From Meconema thalassinum (Eukaryota > Arthropoda > Insecta > Orthoptera > Tettigoniidae): a stretch of 64,000 bases of DNA. The stretch is taken from NCBI GenBank assembly GCA_946902985.2, contig OX336389.2:787090979-787154978 (forward strand), given 5' to 3'. The notes beneath the pieces are model-generated. The model made no database searches. It saw only the letters and a program-made list of their open reading frames with translations, and was not told the DNA's origin. The position numbers and the translations under genes were made by a program. Of the stretch, positions 1 to 11,771 are shown in pieces (position 1 is the stretch's first letter; each line of letters begins with the position of its first letter).

Positions 1-130
1 CCTCACTTGAATTGCAAATATACACTGTAATACAGCCATCACAGTAACACAGGTTATCAGATAAGTTTACACACCAAAGTACACGAGGCTAAATGACCGC
101 ATGTCTAAGCCCCTTGAATAAAACAACAAC
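1..130 (+). repeat. SINE type 1 tail, cut by window start
   Basis: 3' half only: AACACAGGTTATCAGA, then a CCAAAGTACACGAGGCT block, ending AAACAACAAC. Confidence 0.8.
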
Positions 131-629
131 TCTTACTAGATAAAGTTTGCTTTTATTTTGCGCATACAATCTTTGTAGCAGTGCAAGGGCACACTCGATT
201 TGACTGGTACATCAGTTCCGGTTTTGGAGCAAACAAATAGGGGTCGTGAAGCCTAACACACCAGATTTGCAATTCACATAAGGCGACCACCACACCATTC
301 ATGTGGGACCATCGGTTATGCGTGTGAAAACAAAAGTAAGTGTTTGAGAGAAGACGAAAAGAGGTTTCGTTAGTCTTATTCTGTGTAGACCGGTCACGTT
401 GCATGGGATTAGCATTTGAGATAACTCCTTTTCCTCAGAGTAGACCTACAAGCAAGAAACTTGTTAAGGAATCAATTTGGTAATCAGCATCTCCAACATT
501 TTATTAGAAACACGGACGAGATAATGTTCAACAAACCTGGGATTCGAACAAGAATCTATGTAGGCTATTTCTAGCCGACCATAAAGATGTCACAGAGCAT
601 TTTCAATTCCATTATTATTTAATTAATTC

Positions 630-1018
630 TTTGTTGTTGTTGTTTCATTTTTGGGGCTTTGCGACATCGTGGTCATGTATCCCCGTGTGGAGAATTAGTA
701 TGATAACCTGTGTCACTGTGATGTCTATACAAGTGTGTGTATTTGTAATTCAGATGTGGATTGGGAAGGAGGCGGCCGTGGCCTTACGTTAGGTACCATC
801 GCAGCATTCGTCTGGAGTAGAAGTCGGAAAACCACGTAAAACCAATTCCAGGATGGGTGAAGTAGGAATCGAACCCGCCTCTTCTCAGTTTTGCCTCAAA
901 GGGCTGAGTATTCACCGTTAGAGCCCTCAGACCAGAATTTATTACCAGGCAGAGTCGGGAATCGAACCCGGACCCCACGGTGACAGCCAATAATGCTAGC
1001 CACTACGCAACGAGGTGG
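630..1018 (-). repeat. SINE type 1, near full length
   Basis: Complete - strand copy: GTTGTTGTTG tail at 632, body with CTTCTCAGTTTTGCCTC, and tRNA-like head with GGAATCGAACCC (B box reversed) ending CGCAACGAGGTGG at 1018. Confidence 0.9.
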
Positions 1019-1054
1019 ACTTTTCTTTAATTGGCTTGCAACATGATGGTGTCT

Positions 1055-1125
1055 TTTTAGATCGTGGACTTGTGTGTGTAATCGGTTTGATAACCTGTGT
1101 CATTGTGATGGTGTCATATTAACTC
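1055..1125 (-). repeat. SINE type 1 tail fragment
   Basis: GTGTGTGTAATCGG and GATAACCTGTGTCATTGTGA match the reversed tail of the family. Confidence 0.6.
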
Positions 1126-1765
1126 CCACCGGTATCATGGTATATTTCGGTAGGTAGGAAGTGTTTAATCCGTCTGTGCTCTCAAATTCCGTGACGAATC
1201 TCAAGTTGGTGAACACATCCCTATAATCTTCAACAACTGCGAGTTCTTACTCGCTTTTTCAACAAAAGTACTGGTTTGATTTTCAAATGTATTACACCAG
1301 TCAATTTGTAAAATTAAGAACTAAGTTAATATAGACTAATGGTTACAAAAATTATGTAGTTCTATATAAAAACTAAATTGAGAGATACTAAGAGAGTAAT
1401 AATGCCAGGGGATTAAACTACACTATGTTTCATAAGCTCCTTATTAGGCTACAACTCATGAGAGTGAAAAACTGATTTTATGACTGTTTTTGCATACGAT
1501 CTCCATTTGCTGATTCAGATTCAAGTTCAGCATCTTCTGTACTACAACCACAGAACCCCGAAGTGTGAAGAAGGTTTGTTACCAGGAAGTGATATCGAGT
1601 CATAAATCACCAACCACCATGACGGAGTGTTATACAAGAACAGTACAGTCTGTCTCAAAACTGAGTGAATTTCTTATACGCCACCAAATAATCAAAATTG
1701 TCAAGGGTTTGGAAAAAAGTAAATTTATTAAAGAAATAGTGATATCAACCAATATTTTATATGAT
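1126..1765. other. No gene recognised
   Basis: AT-rich sequence with only short ORFs that resemble nothing known. Confidence 0.6.
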
Positions 1766-1804
1766 TTCATATAATTATTACTATTATTATTATTATTATT
1801 ATTG
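1766..1804. repeat. (ATT)n microsatellite
   Basis: Uninterrupted ATT/ATTATT run. Similar AT-rich trinucleotide runs occur at 2153-2172, 22320-22412, 30298-30318, 30918-30950 and 54152-54189. Confidence 0.85.
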
Positions 1805-2164
1805 TATACAAGCAAGGACTGACTCAAAAACTCCTTGCGCATCTTGAAGGGAAAAATATTGTGCCCAGGTGGTTTATGGCGACACATACTGTTACGGAGA
1901 GAATGGACATTATTCAGAAAGGTATTCAAGATAGGAACCACTTTCGATAATTAGTTCCAGACTTCAGAGGTTTCCTGCGAGAAGGAGAAATGAAATCTTC
2001 AAAAGTGGTCTTTTCAGAGGAAAGGAAGAAGAAAGACGATGAACCACCCAATTAAGCTGTATAGGCAGAACATCAAAGCCAGTGGAATGAAAAGATAATC
2101 CAAGATGCCGTAGTTGTTACTCTGATGTCCCTAGTGCCTAGATCGAACAGAAGAATTATTATTA

Positions 2165-2925
2165 TTAATCGTATGGCAATTACACATCACTTTTTGGAAC
2201 ACGGAGAAAATATAACCATAATTTACAAATTTACAGACATATTATTTACATAGTTTAACACATTTGCTGTAGAAACAAAAAGTCAAAGTGGTTTCCAGGA
2301 TATAAGTTCTGAGGGCACTCTTCAACTATATGCTTGATGGTCTGACACTGGAAGCCACACGTGCACTCTGGAGAGGTGATCTTTCCCCATTTGTATAGTA
2401 GATCACCACATCTCCCATGGTTGGTGCGTATCCTGTTCAGTGTACACCATGTCCTACGGGGCAGATCAAGTTCCCATGGATTGTTGTTACTATGGAGAAA
2501 ACTATGTAGCTCTGGTGGAGTGTTTGTGTACCAATTTTCTGCCCAGGCTTCATGAAGATTGAAGTTATGGTCTGTCAGGTTGTTGGCTGTTCTGATTGCA
2601 GGGTGTCTGGAGCGGAGTCTATTGATTTGGATTGCAGGTATGTCCTCATGGATTGGCAGCTGTTGGTTGTTGCAGATTTTGTTAAATTCTCTCAGGAGGA
2701 TATTCTTTCTTCTCAGCGTAGGAGGTGGAATACGGCTCAGGACAGGTAGCCAGAAAACTGGTGTGGACTTGATTGTACCAGTAATTATCCGCATAGTTTG
2801 GTTTAGTTGAACATCTACTAGCTTCGTGTGACTACTGTTTAGCCAAACAGGGCTGCAATATTCTGCTGCTGAGTATACAAGACCTAGGGCAGTTGATCGG
2901 AGGGTAGTCCGTAGGTTTAACCTGA
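2165..2925 (-). pseudogene. Non-LTR retrotransposon 3' fragment (pol C-terminus)
   Basis: The - strand is open from about 2925 to a stop at 2255. It encodes the region after reverse transcriptase: a YSAAEYCSPVWLNS-like motif, then LPRRTWCTLNRIRTNHGRCG, then a CTCGFQCQTIKHIVEEC Cys/His motif. This is typical of the C-terminal end of arthropod non-LTR pol proteins. The 5' part is missing, as in normal 5' truncation, and the - strand 3' end runs into an AAT-rich repeat (2153-2172) that can serve as its tail. Clade not assigned. Confidence 0.8.
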
Positions 2926-3149
2926 AAGTACCCTACACGTGACCCCTGGGTGGTGCTAAGAAAGCAACAACTCTGGCTGCTAGACAATCCTTGTGATCTC
3001 CTAGCACAATCACATCACTATGACTCCTCTCATCAACAACGGTTCTTTTAAGAACCAAAGATGTAGATACGTTGGACCAAGTACTAGAAGAAGTATAACA
3101 ATAATATATAAAACAATAATATTAATAATGATGCTTTATTTAGAGGCAC

Positions 3150-3250
3150 AAGCCATCGGCCCTGTGCACGTGTATGTTTATAATGTCTGTGTGATACTGA
3201 TAACCTATGATATTGTGGTAACTTTATTAATCTGTAATTCAACGTGATTG
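3150..3250 (-). repeat. SINE tail fragment
   Basis: CATCGGCCCTGTGCACGTG and TGATAACCTATGATATTGTG resemble the reversed SINE tail; degenerate. Confidence 0.5.
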
Positions 3251-3259
3251 GGCCCCACC

Positions 3260-4879
3260 TCACTTCTCACATCCTGCTTGCAAAACTCAGACGTTCTATG
3301 ACAAGTGGATAGGGGGAGAAGTTCCTGTATCGTTGCCAGCTCGTTTGCCTGATCTGACCCACTGAAATTAGTCTGGTGGAATCAAAACACTCTTGTGAGT
3401 GAGAAGTCTTGTTTACAAGACGCCTGTTGAGACTGCAAATGCCAGTGTGTGAACGATGCCAAGCATTCTCAACCTGGTCGGATAGAATCTACAGTGACGT
3501 CGTCCATACAAGAAAGGTGGAGGACGCCAGTTTTTAAACACTTGTTGGAATCGTCTTCACAACGTGGGAATGTAGTGCTCATAAACACACATCTATGCAA
3601 AAATTTTCGTAAGGTGTCGTAACCTACACCCATACATATTCAGGCGTCTACCAGGAAGCGGAGACATATTCATCTCACAAGCATTGACCGGAAATCGAAC
3701 CCCGGCCAGCTGAGGGGAAGTGATCTGTTTGAACACTCTGTTATCAATCCCTCTCCCTCACATTATGTACGTGGGCGATGACATAACATAATATATTGCA
3801 CACACCGCCGTATTTATTTTCTGGTATATTTTCTCTTAAGGTGACATAATCAACCGGGAGGTTATAAATGTCACTTAAATGTCATTTTGCACACAGGGAA
3901 CTGTCCTATATCTGGTCCAGCTGTAATTCTTACATAAGTAAGGAGGTAGAAGGGTTATCTGCCCGATATGCAGGTCGTCTTAACTTCCGAGAAAGAGTTC
4001 CTGAGCTGGAGTTTACATGTGGCAGAGTGGCCATTCCTCCCTCCGCCTATAGCACGTGATCTTCTATAACCGGTCATCCCATCTTTGACCAGAACCAATG
4101 TTTCTTTACTTCGGCGTTTTTTGTTTTTTTTTGTTTTCTGTTTTTTTGTGATGTTAGTGATGATGATGATGAACAGTAAAGGAAATTTTAATACATTTGT
4201 AAACTTTGCGATCAGAGAGTATTAACGCATTTGTTAAGAAAGACATTAATGAGGTTAGACGTTCAAAATTGACCTCAGCCAATGGAAATTGAATATTTTA
4301 TATTACCTACTACAGCAAAAATTATATTCTTCACCAAGCCAATTACTAGAATAAGTCATGTAATGGCAATCGATAAACTCGTAATTAAATTCTCTCTGTT
4401 CTTGAAGTTGGCATTTCAATTATGAAAGAGCTTCATTGGTTGTAAAGACTGTATAATCGATGATATCTTCATCGGTTTAACCAAGTCGCAGCCGTTAATT
4501 ATACGTAGGTTGTGCCTTTTTATGGACGGTTTTCATGCTCTAAGGAACATGTTTCATTACACAAAGAATGGTTTGCTGGTTGTTATTACTTATAGGAAAA
4601 CTGTACCTGGTCACATCTAGATGCAAGCTACTGGGCAAAGGAGCAGCCACCATATTTCATTGTGGAGAAAGGGAGACCAGCTGCAGGTACACTCCCTGCC
4701 AGAAGGGGTGTCCTACATTCCAAACCAATGGTCTCTTAAACAGAATTTCTTTAAGTCACGACAGCCATTTTCTTCAACACTGAGTGAAGTTATCTCTTAC
4801 TTCATAAATTGTGATCTTGTACAGCGTTGTAGATTCAGGAAGGTAGCTACTAAACAGAAGCACCCGAGGAACTGGACGT
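3260..4879. other. No gene recognised
   Basis: Mixed intergenic sequence apart from the SINE head at 3640-3770. Includes a T-rich stretch (4117-4147) and a short GAT repeat (about 4157). ORFs of 60-90 codons look random. Confidence 0.6.
3640..3770 (-). repeat. tRNA-derived SINE head
   Basis: Contains GGAAATCGAACCCCGGCC, a reversed B box, next to sequence with a plausible A-box. Not a gene: no cloverleaf acceptor stem is evident. Confidence 0.55.
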
Positions 4880-5040
4880 CCGTAGATTAGAGGTTAAAAT
4901 CCCGGTGAGATAGTAGCCTTCCTGAATGTTGTTTTCCCCAAAGGTTTTCAACACGACCGGCAGGCAAATGCCACAATCGTACCTTTCTTCAATTCCTGGG
5001 GCACTTGGCCAAGTCCTTGACCGTGATAGTTACAGTTATA
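4880..5040 (+). repeat. Diverged SINE fragment
   Basis: AGATTAGAGGTTAAAATCCC is B-box-like, followed by GTTTTCCCC and GGCAAATGCC blocks known from the local SINEs. Confidence 0.45.
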
Positions 5041-5069
5041 TACACTACTGGACCCACCACAGAAACATG

Positions 5070-5160
5070 CACCTCGTAGTTTAGCGGTTTGCATGTTTGG
5101 CTGCCACTACAAAAGCTTGAGATCGATTCCATACCCTTCCAAAAATTATTTCTGAGTTGA
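5070..5160 (+). repeat. tRNA-like SINE head
   Basis: CACCTCGTAGTTTAGCGG followed by GAGATCGATTCC parallels the type 1 head. Confidence 0.5.
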
Positions 5161-5559
5161 GGTACTGGAATGGTATCGATAAAATGCTAGTTATTCATGT
5201 GGTGTCAATTTTGAAGAATGTTAGTGTATCAAAATAGTTTTCCCTTTTACCACAGATTCACAGGTTGTAAGAAACAATCAACGCACGCCGATGGCCGATG
5301 ACCAAGATTTACCAAGCCACTAAAAGGGATTGTAGTTTGTTAAACCATGTGTTGTGCATAACATATATTATTTTTCCTTCACACTGCGATCGCAAACACA
5401 AAATGTCGACTGCATATTCAAGGCAATGACGCTCAAAATTATAGTCATATTGCTTTGGCAATTCGTCTCAAATTTTTAGATAATATTTTTGTACAATTTT
5501 ACTTATCTTAACCTACCTGGTCAGCAATGTCCTGAAGGTGCATTTTGCACACCCAAAAT

Positions 5560-5780
5560 TATTGTTAGACTGTTTTCATCATGTGAAATATAGGCTTTTA
5601 GGATCAATTTGTCCGTTTATCTGCCTGCGTTTGTGCGTGTGTGGGCCCCATCCCATCTCATACATTTTTATTTGCTTGAGCGATTTCAATGGTACTTAAG
5701 GAATTATTGCTACAGCATCCAACGCCGACCGCACCTATTTGAATTAGATCAGTGTCGCCAATTGAACATGGCAGCCGCGC
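5560..5780 (+). repeat. Diverged direct repeat, copy 1 (partner 6278-6500)
   Basis: Both copies run TTTTCATC(A/G)TATGAA-like, then TAGG(C/T)TTT, GTCCGT, a GTGTGT stretch and GGAGCGATTT / TGAGCGATTT. The open frame at 5609-6007 starts inside this copy and resembles no known protein. The GAGCGATTT block is typical of insect interspersed repeats. Confidence 0.6.
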
Positions 5781-6277
5781 CAAATATTTCACCCATGTTA
5801 AATATCTCTGACAATACAAGAGCTGTCGGCTTGAAATTCCATAGTATGATAGAACACTATAGAAACGTTCACAGATATGACTCTATTAACCCTGATGAGC
5901 TCGAAACTAAGATGGTGGCCCTGCGATTTTTCAAACATCAATCACTATATTTCGGTACCTATAACAGCTATAAGTCGAAAATGCTGCGCCATGAGAGAAA
6001 AATATAAAAAGGTTTACTGATATAGGCTAACACGAAATCAATATGGCGGCGGCAGGGATTTACAAAACGTGATTGCCTTAATTCAGGATATATTAAAGCT
6101 ATAAGCCTAGCATTTTGCACCCTAAAAGATGGATATAAATTAAGTACAATGCAATGTTTTTCAAAACAGTGGCAAGTTGCAAACCAATTTGGTGGTCGTA
6201 CGAATTCAAAAATCCAACTCCTTTTTCTTGGCACTATTAAATTTGTTAGCCTGAAGTAAAGTACCATGACAGACATA

Positions 6278-6500
6278 AAACACGCTTGTAGTCTATTCTC
6301 ATCGTATGAAGAAATAGGTTTATGGGATCGCCTTTTGTCCGTGTATGCGTGTGTGTGTGTGTGTCCCCTAATAAAATTTAAACGGCTGGAGCGATTTTAA
6401 TGAAACTAGGTAAGAACATAACACTATTTTGTACGACCCCACCATGCCCTTCAGACTTAAACACGTTTATCCAATCCAACATAGCGGCTGTGCGCAATGT
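6278..6500 (+). repeat. Diverged direct repeat, copy 2 (partner 5560-5780)
   Basis: As the partner copy, with a longer GT run at 6347-6363 and GGCTGGAGCGATTTTAATGA. The segments that follow both copies (CCGACCGC... and CCATGCCC..., then an ATGGC(A/G)GC-like block) also look related. Confidence 0.6.
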
Positions 6501-6839
6501 TTCGCCTAGTTACAGCTAGACTGACTTACGATAAATGAATGAAATAATGGCACATGTTTTGAACTGACTATAGTCACATGGCAGGAACAACAATAGTGTT
6601 CGGAACAGTTTTCATAATTTGTTTACAGTGCTTTAGTACCATGCGAGATGCTATCAAACCTTTCGACGACCTCACGTTTGTTGATCTGCGGAAACTTCAG
6701 TACATTGGTAGGGGCAGCTGATTTCGCCTTGTATATTTGCGTTAAGCAACAAAGGTCGATTCAATTCTGATGAGTGCACTAAATTAAAACAATTAAAATG
6801 AGGAGCTAACAGTTCGAAGATCCAAGTGTCTTATCCTGG

Positions 6840-6990
6840 AGTTGACAGAGGTTACCTGAGTGTGGATTTTTCCGGGATTCTTCCATAACAACTCCATGCA
6901 AATGCCAGGATTGTACACAATTTTAAGTATCTTTCCCCAATCATTTACCCTTGATAATTAGTTACTCATATAACTTACTACTGCTAAAAA
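6840..6990 (+). repeat. Possible SINE body fragment
   Basis: ATGCAAATGCCAGGATTGTAC resembles the body block CAAATGCCGGGATGGTAC; weak. Confidence 0.35.
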
Positions 6991-7024
6991 TATGTATACA
7001 GGTTATCAAACTTGTTACACATTT

Positions 7025-7370
7025 TAGTTTGTTGTTGTTATTTCACATTACGGGCTTGGGACATCTTTGGTCATCAGCCCTGTGTACTTGGATATCTGTT
7101 AAATGAGTCCAATAACCGGCGTTTCTGTGGTGAATATAGTTGTGAGTGTAGATGTAATTATTGGCGACGAGGATGGAGTATTTGCCGCGGGACTTGATAT
7201 AAGGTACAATCCCGGCATTTGCCTGGAGGGAGTGTAGAAAACCCCGTGGAAAATACACATTTAGGATATTCGCTGTCGGCACCGGGATTCAAACCTCCAA
7301 TCTCCGAATTAGATGCACCTCCCCGTCGCGGTCGTGGTGCGCAATTAACGCGCACACCTACTCTGCGGGG
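7025..7370 (-). repeat. SINE type 2
   Basis: GTTGTTGTTAT tail, GGGACATCTTTGGTCATCAG, then CCCGGCATTTGCCTGGAGGG and a head with CCGGGATTCAAACCTCC (reversed B box), ending near GCGCACAC. Confidence 0.85.
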
Positions 7371-7599
7371 TCCACACTATGAACATGAGTCTTATGAATA
7401 TGATCATAGATGTCCCTTGCGGCTAATTGAAGCAACAACAATAATTATATTTCTTTCAAAGGCCTTCAAATGCACTAATTCACGGAAAAGCGATTGTTGC
7501 GATCTGACTTGTGGTTTGGTGTCTTCATGCTAGGAGACAGCGAGCGCTCTCTCCATTAGGCCATCACGCGGCCAACCTTTCACCTGCTCCCCTCCATTC

Positions 7600-9160
7600 T
7601 TTTGTCGTAGGCGTGTGTTATGTTGTATTGTGCTGTGCAGATCTCCTAATTTGAGGTTGTCAGTGCTCCCCCAAGACACATGTCTCCCCTTGGCCTGGTG
7701 GTACACATCCCTCCAGTTTCTCTTAGCACCAGCATCAGGACAAATGGAATGGAGGGGCTCGCGCCACGCTGTTCGCTCTTTTAACAGGTCATTGTTTCCT
7801 TATATCGAGAGGGTAAAAGAGCAAAGGCTTGCCTTTCAGGCAAGGTGATTTAAGACCTACAAATTTGCAACATAACTGGCCCAAATCCTCATAGAGACAA
7901 AATTTTCACGTCTATGAAAGTTGTGGTGAAGGGAATCGATGAGTTCAACTATGCATCATGATTTTATAGTCCTTGTAATACTGTCACTAACTTCAGATTT
8001 CAAAAAAAAACATTTCGTAAATAATATTTGGAAGATTTTACTGCGTACTTAGCTAAAAAAAATCTCTGGGTAGATTTTGTGTATCAATATAAGTGTTCAT
8101 TAGAACCGGGCGTTAAGTGTGGGATGCAGCTGTTATTCAGGGAGGTGGCCTGGCATTGATGATAATGATGATGACGATGATGATAGAAGCCCAAAATCGT
8201 GCGGTTGTTTGTGCCACGGATTTCAATTGAAATTGAAATTACCGCAGGTTTGAAAAACATTTTATGAGCAACAGGAGTACTTCAGGCCATACCACCCATC
8301 CGAAAGTAGACCAAATCGTTTGGGGAGAAGGAGGATGCTGTTCTGGACACAGTGCAATAACCCACATACTGACCTCATGGTCACAGCACAATACGATGGC
8401 TCACAATTAGGCTGCGGAAGTTAATGCATTAAAAATGGCAAAATATGCAGGCACTCAATAGGTTTGATCATTCACCCAATACACAAAGTGTATGTTTCAT
8501 AATGTAAAATAAATATTCACAATTTGTCACAAAACTCAGTTTGGTGCTTGTTAAGGCCTAGTTTATGACTCTAACCGAAATATAGAACACAGTAAAGTAT
8601 AGGCTATTTTACCTGAATGCTGTAGCTCGTGTTTTTTCATTCAACGTGTATAAATGCTAATTCACAAAAGAAAACATAACTTTCAAATTATTTGAAATTG
8701 TTAGCCATCGGGCGAAATGAGCTTTTAGCAATCCGACAGTTGGATTCTCTCAATCGCAATGACTACAAATGAAGACTTTAAGCTATTAGGTCATATAATG
8801 CACAAGTAATGCACGCCATGTACATGGAAGATTCAGAACTGCCCCCTCCCCTCCCTTCCCCCACTACCTATCCCGTATTCATTCGACTTTAATGACATAT
8901 CAGCCCTTCTTAGGCCGTGCCTAAAAGGTCATTCCACGTTCATTAGAAGGTGAAAGCAAAATACTTAGAAAATAAAAGAATAACCCTCTCCGAACTCGAA
9001 CCTCACACAGGAATGACTGATGCACCACGGTACAAAGCGGGTGCATTACAGCTCGTGTGATAGTTTTAACACGGTCGCTATGTCCACTTCGTGTTTCACA
9101 CACCCATTGTTCACACATCAGATCATTTATAGTGCACTCTTAGTTTCTATTATTCAAAAA
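7600..9160. other. No gene recognised
   Basis: Contains a GAT/GATGAT run near 8158-8185 and short ORFs without known motifs. Confidence 0.6.
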
Positions 9161-9162
9161 TA

Positions 9163-9468
9163 CAGGGAATCCGGGAATGTTCTCCGCGTGCCTACAAGCT
9201 GCTGCGAGAGATTACGTCACCAGTTACGTTGGCAGCACGGCTGTCACTTGTATCATAACAAACAAACAGTAAACTTTATACTCACCACAGCCATTCATAA
9301 CATACTGTTGCACTCTTCCAATAATCTAACACACTGACGAACTCGACAGCCCACAGACCACACATGTGGCCTTCACCCTATCAAGGATACTGTGCTGCCA
9401 ACTAAACTGATGACGCAACCAATCGCAGCTGCACGTAGTCACTGCGGAGAACATTCATGGAATCCCTG
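9163..9468. mobile_element. TA-flanked foldback MITE, 306 bp
   Basis: Long imperfect inverted repeats of about 85 bp: the left end reads CAGGGAATCC, GAATGTTCTCCGC and later GTTGGCAGCAC, and the right end is the reverse complement with scattered mismatches. TA at 9161-9162 and 9469-9470 is the likely target, as for Tc1/mariner MITEs. No coding capacity. Confidence 0.85.
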
Positions 9469-9470
9469 TA

Positions 9471-10565
9471 TTATGGCAGAACAGCTTTCTATTTTTGAGT
9501 AGGTGTAAATACAAAGGTATCTGTTTTACTTGGTAGCTTAGGCTTTCATGGCCGGCGTTCATAGCTAAAGTCTATTCGCCGAGTCGAGACAATGCCCAAG
9601 TTCACGTCATCGGCTCTGCCAGACAGTGGTAGTCATGCCGTAGTCTTAGAAGAGACAAGACTTGCTGCACTTAGTGCTGTGCTGCACTGTATACTGTTGC
9701 CTGTCGTAAGCAGTTAAGAACTTATTAGTTAATTAAGTAATTAAATAAATACATAAACAAACAATAAATAAACCGCACTGTAGCATGCAACCGCTTCACA
9801 TGTAGGCTATACATAGCACTGAAGTTGGCGTACGTTCAACAGGCACAGCTCTATGCACCTTTTGCGGGCTGCTCTGCAATCACGTGTACAACTGTGTTTA
9901 CTTCCACTATCTCGACTCGGTGACCAGACTTTATGTGCAAGTTGTCTGGGATTGTAGGCCGTGGTCCGGGGTTGGATGTTCGCACCCAACGTTTGGCTGA
10001 AAACTGTGTACGGCATTGGGCACGGGTGTTTGTTGTCTCTAGTTGCATGTTTAAATCATCAAGTGTCATATCCATCATGAATCACATCATTGGGGTTTAC
10101 TACAACAAAGATGCGAATGTAAATGAGGGGTCCAATTTCAAAACTCTTCCAATCTAACTTACTTGCGAATAATGTTCATTTGGATGCACTTCTCTCATTG
10201 AGAAGACACTTAGTCCAGCTGTGCCGCTGGTTAGCTTAGAAAACTATTACTCAAAGCAGGGTACATGCACTTTTTTATGCAAACCATCAGCAAAGATAAA
10301 TTCAGAGCCTTGAGATATGAGAAATATGAAACCAAATTATTCTTATTTAGAAATAGTCTTGCAACTGACCTACTCATTGAAGGCGCTCTATAATCAACAT
10401 TATTAAAATTAAACTGTGGCGGGCTGCATGGTCGGGAAGACCCAAAGTCAAATATATTTAATTTTAAAAAAATTTGGATATTTCTTCAGGAGCATCGTTA
10501 TTGTAAATTGAAGTAGTATATGTTTAAGTAGCGGTAAGGGTATCTTAATACTCAACCTAACTTGA
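9471..10565. other. No gene recognised
   Basis: Two overlapping - strand ORFs (9807-10078) were examined; neither carries a motif I recognise. Confidence 0.6.
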
Positions 10566-10977
10566 ACACAGACATCCTCGTTGCGTTGTGGCTAGCATTC
10601 TTGGCTGTCATCGTGGAGGCCCGGGTACGATTCCCGGCTCTGCCAACACATTTAATTCTGGTATGAGGGTTGGAACGGGGTACACTCAGCCTCGTGAGGC
10701 AAAACTGAGAAAAGGCTGGTTAGATTCCTACCTCAGCCACCCTGGAAGTGGCTTTACGTGGTCTTCCACTTACACTCCAGGCAAATGGCGGGATGGTACG
10801 GTACCTAACGTAAGGCCACCCCGCTTCCTATTAAATCCCACTTAGATTACAAATACACACACTAGTCTAGTCATCACAGAGAAACAGGTTATTAGACACC
10901 TTCTACACACACCCAAGTACACGGGGCTACTTGACCTCGATGTCCCAAAGTCCCTTTATGAATCAACAACAACACAG
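10566..10977 (+). repeat. SINE type 1, full length
   Basis: About 410 bp, the best copy in the window. The tRNA-like head (CCTCGTTGCGTTGTGGCTAG, A-box-like; GGTACGATTCC, B-box) is followed by a body with CTCAGCC / AACTGAGAA and GGAAGTGGCTTTACGTGG, then a tail with ACACACACCCAAGTACACGG and CCCAAAGTCC, ending in an AAC repeat. The head indicates RNA polymerase III transcription and the tail the partner LINE. Confidence 0.9.
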
Positions 10978-11221
10978 ACATCCAGTTGAAAATACTGAAC
11001 TCTTTTCGGGACTCGTACTCAATTTTTCCTTATTGGTAGAAAGGTACTCCCACAACTTCGAGCAGCCAGATAAAAGAATGTGCTCAAACAAGCAAGTGAT
11101 TGACGCATACGCCTACAAGTGATTAAAATGTACTTTATACCACAGATAGACACATGACAATACACAAACGAATAGAAATACGGAACTGTGCAATGATCAA
11201 AAGCACTACATTATGCCACTT

Positions 11222-11445
11222 TGACTGGCTGCATGGCTGAGCGATAACCTCCTCGCCAGCTGAGCCTGAGATAGCGGAATCGAATCCCGGCGCAGTCAGT
11301 TGTTATTTGGTGGTGCTTAAATGTGAGGGAGACTTATCAGTAGATTTACTGGGACGTTAATGATACCCTTGGAGGCGAAATTCAGGCGTTCCCGGCGTCT
11401 CTAAAAGCCGCAGATGTTAGAAAGTACGTAAAACCCATAACATTA
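11222..11445 (+). repeat. SINE type 3
   Basis: tRNA-like head GGCTGCATGGCTGAGCG, B box GGAATCGAATCCCG, and a 3' part with GGGACGTTAATGA and CGGCGTCTCTAAAAGCCG. About 220 bp; a third family with an unrelated tail. Confidence 0.75.
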
Positions 11446-11771
11446 TTATATTATTTTTGCCACTAAGCACACAAGCAGCGATGCTAACTTGTCAATTGCA
11501 GACTGAGGTGGTTTTGGTTTCTGGATAATTGAGTCCGACGCAATGGCATGCGTACCAAAAGTCCGGCCCGCAGCAAACGGCGTCGACCTGTTGCAGTGTT
11601 CTAGCATCGAGCCAACACCGTGGACGACCATGCGGACAAGATGGCGATCACCCCGTATGTGATTCCACACGACCTATTTCTATTCACTGTCGTAGCAGCA
11701 TGCCTTTTACGAACCAACATTTCAAGATATGGCAAACCCGTTTCCCAGAGACCGACCATTCTCCCCTATTC

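Noticed and set aside
5609..6007. 132-codon + strand ORF as a host gene
   Set aside because: Starts within an interspersed repeat, no conserved motif, no splice or promoter context.
9807..10078. Overlapping - strand ORFs as a transposase fragment
   Set aside because: No catalytic or DNA-binding motif could be recognised in either frame.
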